Assembly (NCBI RefSeq): GCF_030439915.1
Contig: NZ_JAQFJG010000009.1
Location: forward strand, 26,128-90,127
Reading direction: 5' to 3'
DNA length: 64,000 nt
Source of the DNA: Streptococcus sp. SPS1
GTDB taxonomy: Bacteria; Bacillota; Bacilli; Lactobacillales; Streptococcaceae
The notes under the pieces were generated by a model, which saw nothing but the letters and a program-made list of their open reading frames with translations, made no database searches and was not told where the DNA came from. Each line of letters opens with the position of its first letter. Within the stretch, counting starts at the first letter, position 1. A program made the position numbers and the translations under genes. This document shows, piece by piece, positions 26,276 through 35,365 of the stretch.

Positions 26276-26320
26276 TCTTTAATGTAGTGTTTCAATGTAG
26301 ATATTTCGTTCTCATAAAGC

Positions 26321-26346
26321 AAAAAGTTGGAGCACATTACTCCAAC
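26321..26346 (-). terminator. Terminator of the DEAD-box helicase gene
   Basis: Minus strand GTTGGAG-TAATGTG-CTCCAAC followed by TTTTT, nine bases after the stop at 26355. From 26235 to 26320 only the metK promoter is seen. Confidence 0.9.
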
Positions 26347-26354
26347 GATTACTA

Positions 26355-27698
26355 TTAAAATGTTTGGCGTTTTGCTTTACGCTCTGCACGTCCACGAGCG
26401 CGATTTTCTGCACGCTTGGTTTTGCGGCGTTTTTCATCAACCGCCCATTGAATTTTCTTTTTATAGCCCGGTTTAACTTTTTTCTTTTTCTTTTTAACCA
26501 AACCAATCATTTCGATATCAAGCTTATCTTGTTTTTTCTCACGGTTGGCACGACGATCACGGTCATAGGTATCTTGAAATTCTCCATCTTTGACCATCTT
26601 AGGAGTGAACTTGATTCCTAATTTCTCCAACTCACGGATATCCGAGTCATCGCTTGGCTGATAAAGGGTAATAGCAGTACCTGGTAGGCCGTTTCGTCCA
26701 GTACGACCAACTCGGTGCACAAAGAAGGATAAGTCTTGCGGAATGGCATCATTGATGACATGACTGACACCTTCAATGTCAATTCCACGCGCTGCCAAAT
26801 CTGTTGCGACAATGTACTCAAAATCCAGATTTTTCACCTGATTCATGATTCGCTTACGTTCACGAGGGGCAATATCTCCATGAATCTTCGCTACCTTCAA
26901 ACCTTGAGCAGTCAGATATGAATGCAATTCATCAGCACGCGTTTTAGTATTAACAAAAATCATGGCCAAATAAGGCTGCATCAACTGAGTCAACTGGTAA
27001 ATTTGAGCATTCTTGTCACGTCCCTTGGTTGAAATCAACCAATTATCAATAGTGTCAGAAATGACCGTTTTGGTCTTGATTTTTTCCATAACTGGATTTG
27101 ACAAGTATTTTTTCAAGAATGGTTGCAACTTTTGTGGAATAGTCGCTGAGAAGACCATAAATTGCAAGTCTTTTGGAAGACTGCCAGCAATCTTATCAAC
27201 AGTTTCCAAGAATCCCATATCCAAGGTCATGTCTGCCTCATCAACAACAAAGGTCTTAGCCTTGTGAATAGCTAGATCACCAGATTTAACCAAGTCGTAG
27301 ATACGGCCTGGAGTTCCGATAACAATATGAGGTTGATTGCTTGCCAATTTGTCAATCTGGCGAGCCTTATCTGTCCCTCCCACGTAATTAACCACACGAA
27401 CTTCCACGTCTGAGTGGGCAGCAATCTGACGGGCTGCTTGGTAAATTTGAGTAGCCAACTCACGACTCGGTGCAGTAATCACTGCTTGTACACTATCGCT
27501 AGCTTCATCTAATTGCTGGAAAATCGGTAACAAGAAAGTATGAGTCTTACCCGAACCTGTTTTTGATTCTCCAACCAAATCTCGGCCTGACAGGACAATG
27601 GGAATCAACTTATCTTGTACCTCTGTTGGAGTTGTAAATTTCAACTCCTGCAGGGCTTCTCTAATATAGTTTTTAAATTGAAATTTCGTAAATGACAT
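26355..27698 (-). CDS. DEAD-box RNA helicase, CshB-like
   Basis: 447 residues. Q-motif F...PTEVQ, motif I SKTGSGKT (variant of AxxGxGKT), Ia PSRELA, Ib TPGR, II VDEADM (DEAD), III SAT, IV IFVNTK, V ATDLAARGID and VI HRVGRTGR are all present, then a Lys/Arg-rich tail (about 395-447) that should bind RNA. It unwinds or remodels RNA in ribosome assembly or decay and resembles cold-shock CshB of Bacillus. GAGGA lies before the ATG. Promoter TGGTATAAT is visible near 27735. Confidence 0.93.
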   Translation of the reverse strand: MSFTKFQFKNYIREALQELKFTTPTEVQDKLIPIVLSGRDLVGESKTGSGKTHTFLLPIFQQLDEASDSVQAVITAPSRELATQIYQAARQIAAHSDVEVRVVNYVGGTDKARQIDKLASNQPHIVIGTPGRIYDLVKSGDLAIHKAKTFVVDEADMTLDMGFLETVDKIAGSLPKDLQFMVFSATIPQKLQPFLKKYLSNPVMEKIKTKTVISDTIDNWLISTKGRDKNAQIYQLTQLMQPYLAMIFVNTKTRADELHSYLTAQGLKVAKIHGDIAPRERKRIMNQVKNLDFEYIVATDLAARGIDIEGVSHVINDAIPQDLSFFVHRVGRTGRNGLPGTAITLYQPSDDSDIRELEKLGIKFTPKMVKDGEFQDTYDRDRRANREKKQDKLDIEMIGLVKKKKKKVKPGYKKKIQWAVDEKRRKTKRAENRARGRAERKAKRQTF

Positions 27699-27768
27699 AA
27701 TATCCTCGATTCTATCTATCTTACCAATTATACCATATTTTATTCCATTTCAGTAGCCTCACTTATTT

Positions 27769-27873
27769 ATACTCAATGAAAATCAAAGAGTAAACTAGGA
27801 AGCTAGCCGCAGGCTGTACTTGAGTACGGCAAGGTGAAGCTGACGTGGTTTGAATTTGATTTTCGAAGAGTAT
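27769..27873 (-). repeat. BOX element without boxB
   Basis: Reads boxC-boxA on the plus strand: ATACTCAATGAAAATCAAAG to TTTTCGAAGAGTAT, with the GTACGGCAAGG core. No 45-bp boxB is present. It sits in the 246-bp gap between the helicase and the EEP hydrolase gene. Confidence 0.9.
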
Positions 27874-27901
27874 TAGGCTATTTCCAGTAGCTTTTCTAAT
27901 C

Positions 27902-27937
27902 AGAAAAAGGCTGGAATGTTATAATTCCAACCTCTTT
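27902..27937 (-). terminator. Terminator of the EEP-family gene
   Basis: Minus strand AGGTTGGAAT-TATAAC-ATTCCAGCCT then TTTTT; it follows the stop at 27945. Confidence 0.88.
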
Positions 27938-27944
27938 TCAGTCA

Positions 27945-28760
27945 TTATTTCCAGTTTAAAATAGCATTCAAGCCATAGTGATCACTAACTTGCGGACTAT
28001 TGTTACCACCAAATACAACATGTAAATTTTCTACCTCTAACTCTTTGGTAGTAAAAACATAGTCGATTCGAAGGGGTTCAGTGTTCCCTTTCCAGCCATC
28101 AATTTCTGGTGGAACGGTATAGCTACCGCTTTTCTCTTGAGCAACTTCAAAAGCGTCTTGTAAGCCTAATGGACTAGCTAAAATAGCTTGGTAGCCTTCC
28201 TGTCCAGCCGGATTGTTGAAATCTCCAGCTAGCAAAAGCGGCTTGTTCAATTCTTTCAAGACAGCCTCAAATCGTGCCCATTCTTCTTGGAAACCTTTAT
28301 CCCACCAAGAAAGGTGGACACTTGCAACTGCAAGCTCCTTACCATCAACTACAGTTTCAGCCACGGCAACACGACGAGTATGATAGTCTGTTGGATCATC
28401 CACATCTGAAACTAAAATTTCTCTGGCTTCAATAGGTGTTTTAGACAAGATAGCCACACCTTCGTGGTAGCGATCATAACCGATATGGTTATAGGCCCAA
28501 GTCCAGTAGTAATTTTTCCCTTGCTCATACAACTTTTCAACCAAGAGTCTAACATAGTGATCTTGGTGAATAGGCTCAGCTGCTGGCAAAGCTTGATAAA
28601 GGTCATTAACCTCCACCACTGGCGAAGTGATCTCCTGATTGATTTCTTGGAAACAAATCAAATCATAGTCCTTTTCAAGAATATCCTCAAGCAAAATCTG
28701 GAATTTTTCCTCTGCTTCTTTCTCCATCCAACTGTGAGTATTGAGTGTTAAAAATTTCAT
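27945..28760 (-). CDS. Endonuclease/exonuclease/phosphatase family hydrolase
   Basis: 271 residues with the EEP order of motifs: LTLNTHSW (Asn), DLICFQEIN (metal Glu), SVHLSWWDK (His), LAGDFNNP (Asp-Asn), RIDYVF (Asp) and SDHYGL (catalytic Asp-His). This fold cuts phosphodiesters in DNA, RNA, sphingomyelin or phosphoinositides. No signal peptide is seen, so it should be cytoplasmic. GGGAG precedes the ATG. It lies 51 bp downstream of ptsG, behind a moderate terminator, and may be partly co-expressed with it. Confidence 0.88.
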   Translation of the reverse strand: MKFLTLNTHSWMEKEAEEKFQILLEDILEKDYDLICFQEINQEITSPVVEVNDLYQALPAAEPIHQDHYVRLLVEKLYEQGKNYYWTWAYNHIGYDRYHEGVAILSKTPIEAREILVSDVDDPTDYHTRRVAVAETVVDGKELAVASVHLSWWDKGFQEEWARFEAVLKELNKPLLLAGDFNNPAGQEGYQAILASPLGLQDAFEVAQEKSGSYTVPPEIDGWKGNTEPLRIDYVFTTKELEVENLHVVFGGNNSPQVSDHYGLNAILNWK

Positions 28761-28778
28761 GCTTTTCTCCCAAAATAA

Positions 28779-28804
28779 GAGGTTGGAATACAGCTTCCAA
28801 CCTC
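28779..28804 (-). terminator. ptsG terminator, leaky
   Basis: A perfect 10-bp stem GAGGTTGGAA-GCTGTA-TTCCAACCTC on the minus strand, with only an imperfect U-tract (TTATTTT). Confidence 0.75.
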
Positions 28805-28811
28805 AAGTATA

Positions 28812-30992
28812 TTACAATTCTACTTTAGCAACTGCTGTTTTAGCTGCAAGAGAACCTGTTTTTTCTAATTTAACTGATTTAATTGCATCACCATTTGTGA
28901 AGACAACTACTGTTGAAGTTTCACGTCCTGCTGCACGGATAGCATCCAAGTCAGCTGTGACAAGGAGATCACCTGCTGCAACTTTTTGTCCTTCAGCAAC
29001 ATGAACTGTAAATGGTTTACCTTCAAGACTTACTGTGTCCAAACCAATGTGAACCAATACTTCAAGACCTGCTTCAGTCACAATACCAAGAGCATGTTTT
29101 GTTGGGAAGATGCTTGATACAGTACCTGAAACTGGAGATACAATGTTTCCATTTGCAGGTTCTACTGCAAATCCATCACCCATCATTTTTTGAGCAAATA
29201 CTGGATCTTTTACTTGTTCCAAAGCAACAACTTGACCGTCTGCTACTGAGTAAACTTCCTCAGTAAGACCTTTGAAGTGAACAGTGTTTTGTTGTGCTTC
29301 AGTCATTTGGCTTGGAAGAGTTTCAGGAATGATTTCACCTGAATCAAGGATATCTTGGATATCAGATTTCAATACGTCAGCTTTTGGTCCGTAGATAGCT
29401 TGAACCCCTTGTCCTTTCATGACAAGCCCCATAGCTCCTTCTGCTTTCCATTGCTCTGCATTTCCTACTTTATCTGCATCTTTAACAGTTACACGAAGAC
29501 GAGTCATACATGCGTCAACATCAACGATGTTTGCACGTCCACCAAGAAGGTTGATAATGTTTACAGCTTGAGAGCCTGCTGCAACTTTCACTTCGCTGCT
29601 ACCTTCTTCTGAACCTTCAGCAGTTTCGTAGTTTCCATTACGTCCTGGAGTTGCGTAGTTGAATTTTTGAATCATGAAGTTTGCGATAAAGTACATGATT
29701 ACAGCAAAGAGAACAGTTACCCAGATAAAGTTAACGATATCCATACCAATACCAGCATTAATTGCTAGTGGTGTACGAGTCAAGAATTCAATTGAACCGA
29801 ATGAGTGGACACGTAGGTTTACTACGTCAGCCATAGCGAAGGCAGCACCTTGAACAAGTGAGTAAACAAGATACATAGGTGTTGCTACAAACATGAACAT
29901 GTATTCGATTGGTTCAGTAACCCCTGTCAAGAATGTCGCAAGAGCTGTCGCAATCATCATACCTTTGTATTTGTGTTTCTTGTCAGCATCAACATTACGG
30001 TAGATAGCCACGATCACACCCATCAAGATACCGAATGAACCGATCATTTGTCCAACTTTGAAACGAGCTGGGTGAACAGTATCTAACAATTGTTGGTAGT
30101 GACTTGCATCTGTACCTTTAAGGTTAACAAGGTCTGTTACCCATGCAAGCCATAGTGGGTCTTGACCAAATACTTGAGTACCTTTAGCTGCACCAGTTAA
30201 AATGTCATAAGTACCACCAAGAGCTGTGTAGTTCATTGGGATAGTCAACATGTGGTGAAGACCAAATGGCAAGAGCAAGCGTTCCAAAGTACCATACAAG
30301 AATGGTGCAAGAATTGGTGCAGTTTGTTGTGAGTTGGCAATCCAGATACCAAAGCTATTGATACCTGTTTGAACTACTGGCCAGAAAGCAGCAAGTAGAA
30401 TTGCAGCGATTGCTGAACGAAGAATAACTACAAATGGTACGAAACGTTTTCCGTTGAAGAATGAAAGTGCATCAGGAAGTTTACGGAAGTTGTAGTATTT
30501 GTTGTAAGCAGTTGCCCCTACAAAACCTGAGATGATCCCTACGAATACACCCATGTTCAAGGCTGGAGCTTCAAGAACACTGATAAAGTAATCAGCAACT
30601 TTGATTGAACCACCAAAGAGAGTAGTTACCATAGCATCTGGATTTTTCAACATATCGCCTGATACACCAAAGATTGTACCAGTGATACGGTTAATCAAGA
30701 TGAAGGCAAGACCAGCGGCGAAAGCACCACCAGCACGTTCTTTAGCCCAGCTTCCTCCAATGGCTAGGGCAAACAAAATGTGAAGGTTACCGATAACCCC
30801 CCAACCGATTTGCTCAAGAATTCCACCTGTGATGACAAGTGGTGCAAAGGTTGGGTTAATCATCACGATAGACTTACCGATTGAAATCATCAAACCAGCA
30901 GCCGGCATAACCGCGATAACCACCATCAAAGCCTTACCGAATTTTTGCCAAAATTCGAAAGACAAGACATTTTTGAATGTATCTTTCATCAT
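28812..30992 (-). CDS. ptsG: PTS glucose-type EIICBA
   Basis: 726 residues. The EIIC membrane domain (1-~440; FGKALMVVIAVMPAAGL, GITEPIEYMF-like TGVTEPIEYMFMF) is followed by EIIB (VDVDACMTRLRV, phosphocysteine) and EIIA (VLVHIGLDTV, phosphohistidine). It takes up and phosphorylates glucose using phosphoryl groups from HPr. The gene order C-B-A is that of gram-positive PtsG. AAAGGAG lies before the ATG pair. A cre-like palindrome lies in the leader, so carbon control is likely. Confidence 0.95.
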   Translation of the reverse strand: MMKDTFKNVLSFEFWQKFGKALMVVIAVMPAAGLMISIGKSIVMINPTFAPLVITGGILEQIGWGVIGNLHILFALAIGGSWAKERAGGAFAAGLAFILINRITGTIFGVSGDMLKNPDAMVTTLFGGSIKVADYFISVLEAPALNMGVFVGIISGFVGATAYNKYYNFRKLPDALSFFNGKRFVPFVVILRSAIAAILLAAFWPVVQTGINSFGIWIANSQQTAPILAPFLYGTLERLLLPFGLHHMLTIPMNYTALGGTYDILTGAAKGTQVFGQDPLWLAWVTDLVNLKGTDASHYQQLLDTVHPARFKVGQMIGSFGILMGVIVAIYRNVDADKKHKYKGMMIATALATFLTGVTEPIEYMFMFVATPMYLVYSLVQGAAFAMADVVNLRVHSFGSIEFLTRTPLAINAGIGMDIVNFIWVTVLFAVIMYFIANFMIQKFNYATPGRNGNYETAEGSEEGSSEVKVAAGSQAVNIINLLGGRANIVDVDACMTRLRVTVKDADKVGNAEQWKAEGAMGLVMKGQGVQAIYGPKADVLKSDIQDILDSGEIIPETLPSQMTEAQQNTVHFKGLTEEVYSVADGQVVALEQVKDPVFAQKMMGDGFAVEPANGNIVSPVSGTVSSIFPTKHALGIVTEAGLEVLVHIGLDTVSLEGKPFTVHVAEGQKVAAGDLLVTADLDAIRAAGRETSTVVVFTNGDAIKSVKLEKTGSLAAKTAVAKVEL

Positions 30993-31017
30993 TCAAATCT
31001 CCTTTATTTTTATTTAG

Positions 31018-31042
31018 GCAAACGTTTTACGAAAACGTTTGC
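31018..31042. promoter_or_regulatory. cre-like palindrome in ptsG leader
   Basis: GCAAACGTTTT-ACG-AAAACGTTTGC: 11-bp perfect arms. It includes a CcpA-like core (GTAAAACGTTTGC). Lying about 10 bp downstream of the predicted start, it could act as a roadblock or form an RNA hairpin. Confidence 0.6.
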
Positions 31043-31057
31043 GCCTTTTATGATTTA

Positions 31058-31085
31058 ATTATACCACTTTAATTTTTTTTGTAAA
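31058..31085 (-). promoter_or_regulatory. ptsG promoter
   Basis: TTTACA (31085-31080), 16-bp spacer, TGGTATAAT extended -10 (31063-31058) on the minus strand. Farther up, 31159-31184 holds a perfect hairpin AAGAAGTC...GACTTCTT of unknown use. Confidence 0.75.
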
Positions 31086-31185
31086 GGCTTTTATTCAAAA
31101 AAATACTCTTTTTTCAAAAAAATTTCTAGTGCCAAATTTCAAGTTCAAATTAGCCATCAAGAAGTCTTCTCTGAGCGACTTCTTT

Positions 31186-31324
31186 ATACTCTTCGAAAAT
31201 CTCTTCAAACCACGTCAGCGTCGCCTTACCGTATATATGTGACTGACTTTCTACAACCTCAAAACAGTATTTTGAGCATCCTGTGGCGAACTACCTAGTT
31301 TGCTCTTTGATTTTCATTGAGTAT
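31186..31324 (+). repeat. BOX element with one shortened boxB
   Basis: boxA with CGTCAGCGTCGCCTTACCG, one boxB that lacks part of its left half (CTACAACCTCAAAACAG onward), and boxC ending TTTTCATTGAGTAT. It fills the middle of the 408-bp gap between ftsX and ptsG. Confidence 0.9.
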
Positions 31325-31353
31325 TAGAAGTCCCTTTTCTAAAATTTTTGTAG

Positions 31354-31380
31354 CAAAAAAAGGAGATTTTACAACCTCCT
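31354..31380 (-). terminator. ftsX terminator
   Basis: Minus strand AGGAG-GTTGTAAAAT-CTCCT followed by seven U residues. Confidence 0.85.
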
Positions 31381-31400
31381 CATAAAAATAATTATTTTAC

Positions 31401-32327
31401 CTAAATCTTCAAGAATCGGCGCATGGATATTCCTGATCCCAATGAACCAATGAAAATCCCAATCACAAATAGTAGGGCAATCATCAGAGGAGTAAATACC
31501 TCTGGCGCAATCATAGAAAGATTTTGACCTACCAACGATTTGTTGACAGATTGGTAAACCATTTGATAAACAATAAAGACCAAAACAGATGGTGCGATAG
31601 CTCCCAATAAACCGATAAAGGCTCCCTCTAACAAGAACGGTCCACGGATATAACTGTTTTTAGCTCCGACCAAGCGCATGATTTGAATCTCGCGGCTACG
31701 AGAAATAATGGTAATACGAATGGTATTTGAAATCAAGAAAACTGCGACAAAAATTAACAAAGCAGCAATCCCTAGTCCCCAAACACGGATAAATGAAGCT
31801 AACTTGAAGAGTCTTTCTGTATTGGCACCGCCATCTTGAACCTCAGAGACACCTTCAATTTTTTTAGCATCTTCGGCTATAGTTTTTACATCATTTGGAG
31901 TGTTTGCCTCTACAATATAGGCATCATAGAGAGGATTGGCATCTCCTTCAAAGATTTTCCAGTTATCTCCCATTGTCTCGGTTAATTTTTCATATTGTTC
32001 TTCTTTACTTGAAAAGGTAACACTCTTAACAGTAGACATGTTTTTCAAAGAATCATATACCTTGTGGTAGTCATTATTTGTAACAGTTTGACCTTCTTTT
32101 TCAATTGTCTGACTGTTATCTTCCACATCCTTTCGGATATAAACTACTACACGGACATTATTTTCAATATCTGTAGCTAGTTTTGCTGTATTGAAAATAA
32201 CAGATGCAAATATTGCCACCAAGGTCAAAGTAATCATGACTGAACTGACAGCAGCTACTGTCATCCAACCATTTCGTTTCAAACTTTTTAAGGCTTCAAA
32301 TAAATGGCGAAAAAATCTACTAATCAT
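31401..32327 (-). CDS. ftsX: Cell-division protein FtsX
   Basis: 308 residues from ATG 32327 (MISRFFRHLFEALKSL); GGAG lies upstream. Four membrane helices with a ~130-residue outer loop after the first (NVRVVVYIRKDVEDN...), which in pneumococcus contacts and activates the amidase-like hydrolase PcsB at the septum. FtsX has the FtsX-domain stretch near FLISNTIRITIISRSREIQIMRLVGA. The start overlaps ftsE by 8 bp. It passes ATPase motion to the outside rather than moving a substrate. Confidence 0.97.
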   Translation of the reverse strand: MISRFFRHLFEALKSLKRNGWMTVAAVSSVMITLTLVAIFASVIFNTAKLATDIENNVRVVVYIRKDVEDNSQTIEKEGQTVTNNDYHKVYDSLKNMSTVKSVTFSSKEEQYEKLTETMGDNWKIFEGDANPLYDAYIVEANTPNDVKTIAEDAKKIEGVSEVQDGGANTERLFKLASFIRVWGLGIAALLIFVAVFLISNTIRITIISRSREIQIMRLVGAKNSYIRGPFLLEGAFIGLLGAIAPSVLVFIVYQMVYQSVNKSLVGQNLSMIAPEVFTPLMIALLFVIGIFIGSLGSGISMRRFLKI

Positions 32328-33012
32328 CGTATCCATACTCTCCTTTTGATTCGTCACGAACAACACGACCATTTTCAATGGCAATGACACGGTGGCGCAA
32401 GGTATTTACAATCTGGCTATTATGAGTCGCCATCAAAATAGTTGTCCCTTGTAAGTTAATCCGTTCCAAGAGATTCATAATTTCCCATGAATTATCCGGA
32501 TCCAGATTTCCTGTTGGTTCATCGGCTATCAATACTTTTGGATTGTTTACAATAGCACGTGCAATCGCAATCCGCTGTTGCTCTCCACCTGAGAGCTCAT
32601 TTGGGAAAGAACGAACCTTGTGCTTCAACCCAACCAAGTCTAAAACTTCCATCACACGTTTTTTGATATTACGGCGATTTTCCCCGATTACTTCCATAGC
32701 GTAAGCAATATTTTCATAGACCGTTTTCTTTGGCAACAATTTATAATCCTGGAAGACAACCCCAACACTACGACGTAGAAGCGGGACATCTTTCTTTTTA
32801 ATTTTAACCAGATTAAAACCAGCAACTGATAGACTTCCTTTATCGATTTTTACTTCACGATACAGAGAACGAATAAAAGTTGACTTCCCTGCTCCTGAAG
32901 GTCCTACGATGTAAGCAAATTCCCCCGGTTGAACGCTGACCGAAACACCGCGTAGAGCAGTCGTTCCGTTGTCGTATTTTTTGACGACATCTCTCATTTC
33001 AATGATTGACAT
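32320..33012 (-). CDS. ftsE: Cell-division ATPase FtsE
   Basis: 230 residues: Walker A GPSGAGKST, Q-loop VVFQDYKLLP, signature LSGGEQQR, Walker B VLIADEPTGNLD, H-loop ATHNSQ. It drives FtsX. The opening IEMRDVVKKYDNGTTAL is the usual FtsE. It lies 17 bp after prfB, a conserved order in streptococci. Confidence 0.97.
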   Translation of the reverse strand: MSIIEMRDVVKKYDNGTTALRGVSVSVQPGEFAYIVGPSGAGKSTFIRSLYREVKIDKGSLSVAGFNLVKIKKKDVPLLRRSVGVVFQDYKLLPKKTVYENIAYAMEVIGENRRNIKKRVMEVLDLVGLKHKVRSFPNELSGGEQQRIAIARAIVNNPKVLIADEPTGNLDPDNSWEIMNLLERINLQGTTILMATHNSQIVNTLRHRVIAIENGRVVRDESKGEYGYDD

Positions 33013-33029
33013 GTGACTTCCTTTCTATA

Positions 33030-34125
33030 TTAGCTAATTCGCCACTTGAGATAGGCATCGATAAAACCATCTAGGTCCCCATCCATAACCTTATCTACCT
33101 GAGCAACCTCAAAGCTAGTTCGGTGATCTTTTACCATAGTATAAGGTGTGAAGACATAAGAACGGATTTGGCTTCCCCATGTGATTTCTTTTTTCTCACC
33201 CTTGAGAGAATCTACCTCCGCAGCCTTCTTCTCTTGCTCCATTTGATAGAGCTTAGCCTGCAACATCTTCATGGCACGATCTCTATTTCCATACTGGGTC
33301 CGATCCACTGTTGATTGGACAACAATTCCAGTTGGAATGTGGGTTAAACGTACACCTGTTGAAACCTTATTGACGTTTTGTCCACCAGCACCACCTGAAC
33401 GGAAGGTATCCATTTTGATATCATCTTCACGGATTTCCACTTCAATAGTATCATCCAATTCTGGCATCACTTCTACGGATGTGAAAGATGTATGGCGACG
33501 TTTGGCAGAGTCAAATGGTGAGATTCGCACCAAACGGTGCACACCCATTTCTGACTTGAGAAGACCATAGGCATTAGGCCCTTCAAATGATAAGGTTACC
33601 GACTTAATACCAGCCTCATCACCTGCTTGGTAATCCAATACTTCCACTTTAAAGCCTTTAGCATTGCCATAACGAGTATACATACGAAGCAACATATCGC
33701 CCCAGTCCTGCGCCTCAGTACCACCAGAACCTGGATGGATTTCCAAGATAGCATTGTTGTGGTCATAAGGTTCTGACAAGAGTAGAGTCATCTCATAGCT
33801 GGTCATCATCTTATCAAGTTCTGATAACTGTTCGACCAGTTCTTCTTGAACCGACTCGTCTTCTGCTAAAAAGTCCAATAAAATTTCGACTTCATCCTGC
33901 AACTCTTCCATTTTGTGGAAGGTGTTATAGGTATTTTTTAATTCATTTAATTCTTGCGACGTTTTTTGGGCCGCGATATTATCGTTCCAAAAATCAGGTT
34001 CTGTCATCTTGTTTTCCAAGATGGCAATCTCTTCCTCTAGCCCTTCGAGGTCAAAGAGACCCCCTGAAAGAAGCTAATTTTTCACGATTTGCGTCAATTT
34101 TCTGACGAATTACTGAAATGTCCAT
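33030..34125 (-). CDS. prfB: Peptide chain release factor 2, with +1 programmed frameshift
   Basis: A first frame of 24 codons from ATG 34125 ([16 protein letters not shown]) ends at TGA 34053-34051. Skipping one base (CTT-T-GAC) gives a 364-residue protein. It recognises UGA and UAA; the SPF-type anticodon region and GGQ motif ([11 protein letters not shown]) are present. The shift signal AGGGGG before CTTTGAC is the standard RF2 autoregulation: low RF2 leads to more shifting. AAGGAG precedes the ATG. An extended -10 (TGCTATAAT) lies upstream near 34150. Downstream, ftsE starts within 20 bp. Confidence 0.97.
34048..34066 (-). promoter_or_regulatory. RF2 programmed frameshift site
   Basis: Minus strand AGGGGGTCTCTTTGAC: internal SD-like AGGGGG, slippery CTT codon and in-frame TGA followed by C. 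Confidence 0.96.
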
Positions 34126-34204
34126 AAATACTCCTTTTTACATCATTTCATTATAGCATATTTTATCATTTCTTTCCATCTTTTGCTATAATCCCTTTTT
34201 TATG

Positions 34205-34235
34205 AAAAAAGAAAAAAGAAGCCTTTCGGCTTCCC
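34205..34235 (-). terminator. Terminator of the CBS-ACT gene
   Basis: GAAGCC-GAAA-GGCTTC on the minus strand followed by a T-rich run (TTTTTTCTTTTTT). Confidence 0.93.
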
Positions 34236-34238
34236 TTC

Positions 34239-34895
34239 TTACAAGACTTTTGCTGAAGTGCGAGTGATTTCTTCCACTTGAATACCATTTCCTTCAAATT
34301 TTTCTTTCAAGGCTGGTAAATCAATTGATCCATCGATTTGCACTTCGATAATGACCTTACCATCCTTACGCGGAATGTTGACTGTATGGGAAATATTCAA
34401 ATTTTCTTCAACGATTAGAGAAACAATCTTACCAAGAACGCCAACTTCATCTTCTGTAACAAAGCGCACACGAATTCCTTCCTCACCATAACCAGCAATT
34501 TCGAGAAAGGCTTGGAAAACGTCACGATCCGTAATAACTCCATAGACTTGATGGTTATCTACGACAGGCAGAATACCAATCTTGTTTTTCAACATCAGAT
34601 AAGTTGCATCTTCTAGACTCGCATAGCCTGAGACAGTGACAACATCGCGAATCATGACATCTTTTACTTTGGTCTTATTTAGAAGATAATTCATCTCATA
34701 GATAGAAAGACTGGTTGCTTTTGATGGACTTGCTTGTGCAATAGTTCCCACAGTTACCAAACCAACTAATTGATCATTTTCGATAACAGGCAAGCGGTGC
34801 AACCCTTGCTCTCTCATCAAATCTGCTGCATGAGATACTGTTGTATCTGGACTAATATACACTACCTTGCGGGTCATAAAATCTTTAACTGCCAT
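34239..34895 (-). CDS. CBS-pair and ACT domain protein, AcuB-like
   Basis: 218 residues. Two CBS motifs (FMTRKVVYISPDTTVSHAADLM and VMIRDVVTVSGYASLEDAT, each with a LPV repeat) bind adenine nucleotides such as AMP or ATP; the C-terminal ~75 residues (IRVRFVTEDEVGVLGKIVSLI...) form an ACT domain that typically binds amino acids. It resembles Bacillus AcuB but lies without acuA/acuC. It lies upstream of the branched-chain transporter on the same strand? No: it is downstream of the array and transcribed the same way. AAGGAG lies before the ATG. It may be a regulator of amino-acid metabolism. Confidence 0.85.
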   Translation of the reverse strand: MAVKDFMTRKVVYISPDTTVSHAADLMREQGLHRLPVIENDQLVGLVTVGTIAQASPSKATSLSIYEMNYLLNKTKVKDVMIRDVVTVSGYASLEDATYLMLKNKIGILPVVDNHQVYGVITDRDVFQAFLEIAGYGEEGIRVRFVTEDEVGVLGKIVSLIVEENLNISHTVNIPRKDGKVIIEVQIDGSIDLPALKEKFEGNGIQVEEITRTSAKVL

Positions 34896-35096
34896 GAGAC
34901 TTCTCCTTTTCTATTCTTATCCCTATTATACAATCTTTTTGTAAATCTATCAAACGCTTACATTTCTTTTTCAAAATTCAGAAAAGTATGAATAAGCTAG
35001 CAAAAAGAGCTCTGAAATCGAGCTCTGTGAATGAAGGTAAGATACGTTTCATTCGATTTTATTTCAATTATCAGAAGCTAACCTTTTAATGTAGAT

Positions 35097-35365
35097 GAAG
35101 ATTGCTTTGCAATCTAAATATGCCGACTAAAAAGATCCCCCGGACTATAATAATGATTACTTCGTAATCTTCATCTGCCGACTAAAACAATCCACTGGAT
35201 AAGATAATTGCTTCGCAATCTCTATTCACCGACTAAAAAGGTCCCCCGGACTATAATGATGATTACTTCGTAATCTCCATCCGCAACCTAAACTAGTCTC
35301 CCAGACTATGCGAAGATTGCTTACGCAATCTTCATCTGCCGACTAAAACAATCCACTGGATTGTT
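35097..35365. repeat. Array of five degenerate ~54-bp hairpin units after livF
   Basis: Five units with hairpins GATTGC/GCAATC or GATTAC/GTAATC at 35100, 35155, 35206, 35261 and 35315, spaced 51-55 bp. Between hairpins come CCGACTAAAA and either CAATCCACTGGAT or GGTCCCCCGGACTATAAT, alternating. The last unit is joined to a perfect hairpin CTAAAACAATCC-ACT-GGATTGTTTTAG that includes the livF stop. 34896-35096 shows only the CBS gene promoter region and the hairpin GAGCTCTG-like DNA. Confidence 0.85.

Noticed and set aside
31159..31184. Hairpin AAGAAGTC...GACTTCTT as a terminator
   Set aside because: It lies upstream of the ptsG promoter, has no gene ending beside it and no strong U-run on the minus strand.
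33030..34019. prfB as a 329-residue single-frame gene
   Set aside because: It lacks the conserved N-terminus; the +1 shift at TGA 34053-34051 restores the full protein.
35097..35365. Regularly spaced repeats resembling a CRISPR array
   Set aside because: Units differ from each other, spacers also repeat, and no cas gene is present.
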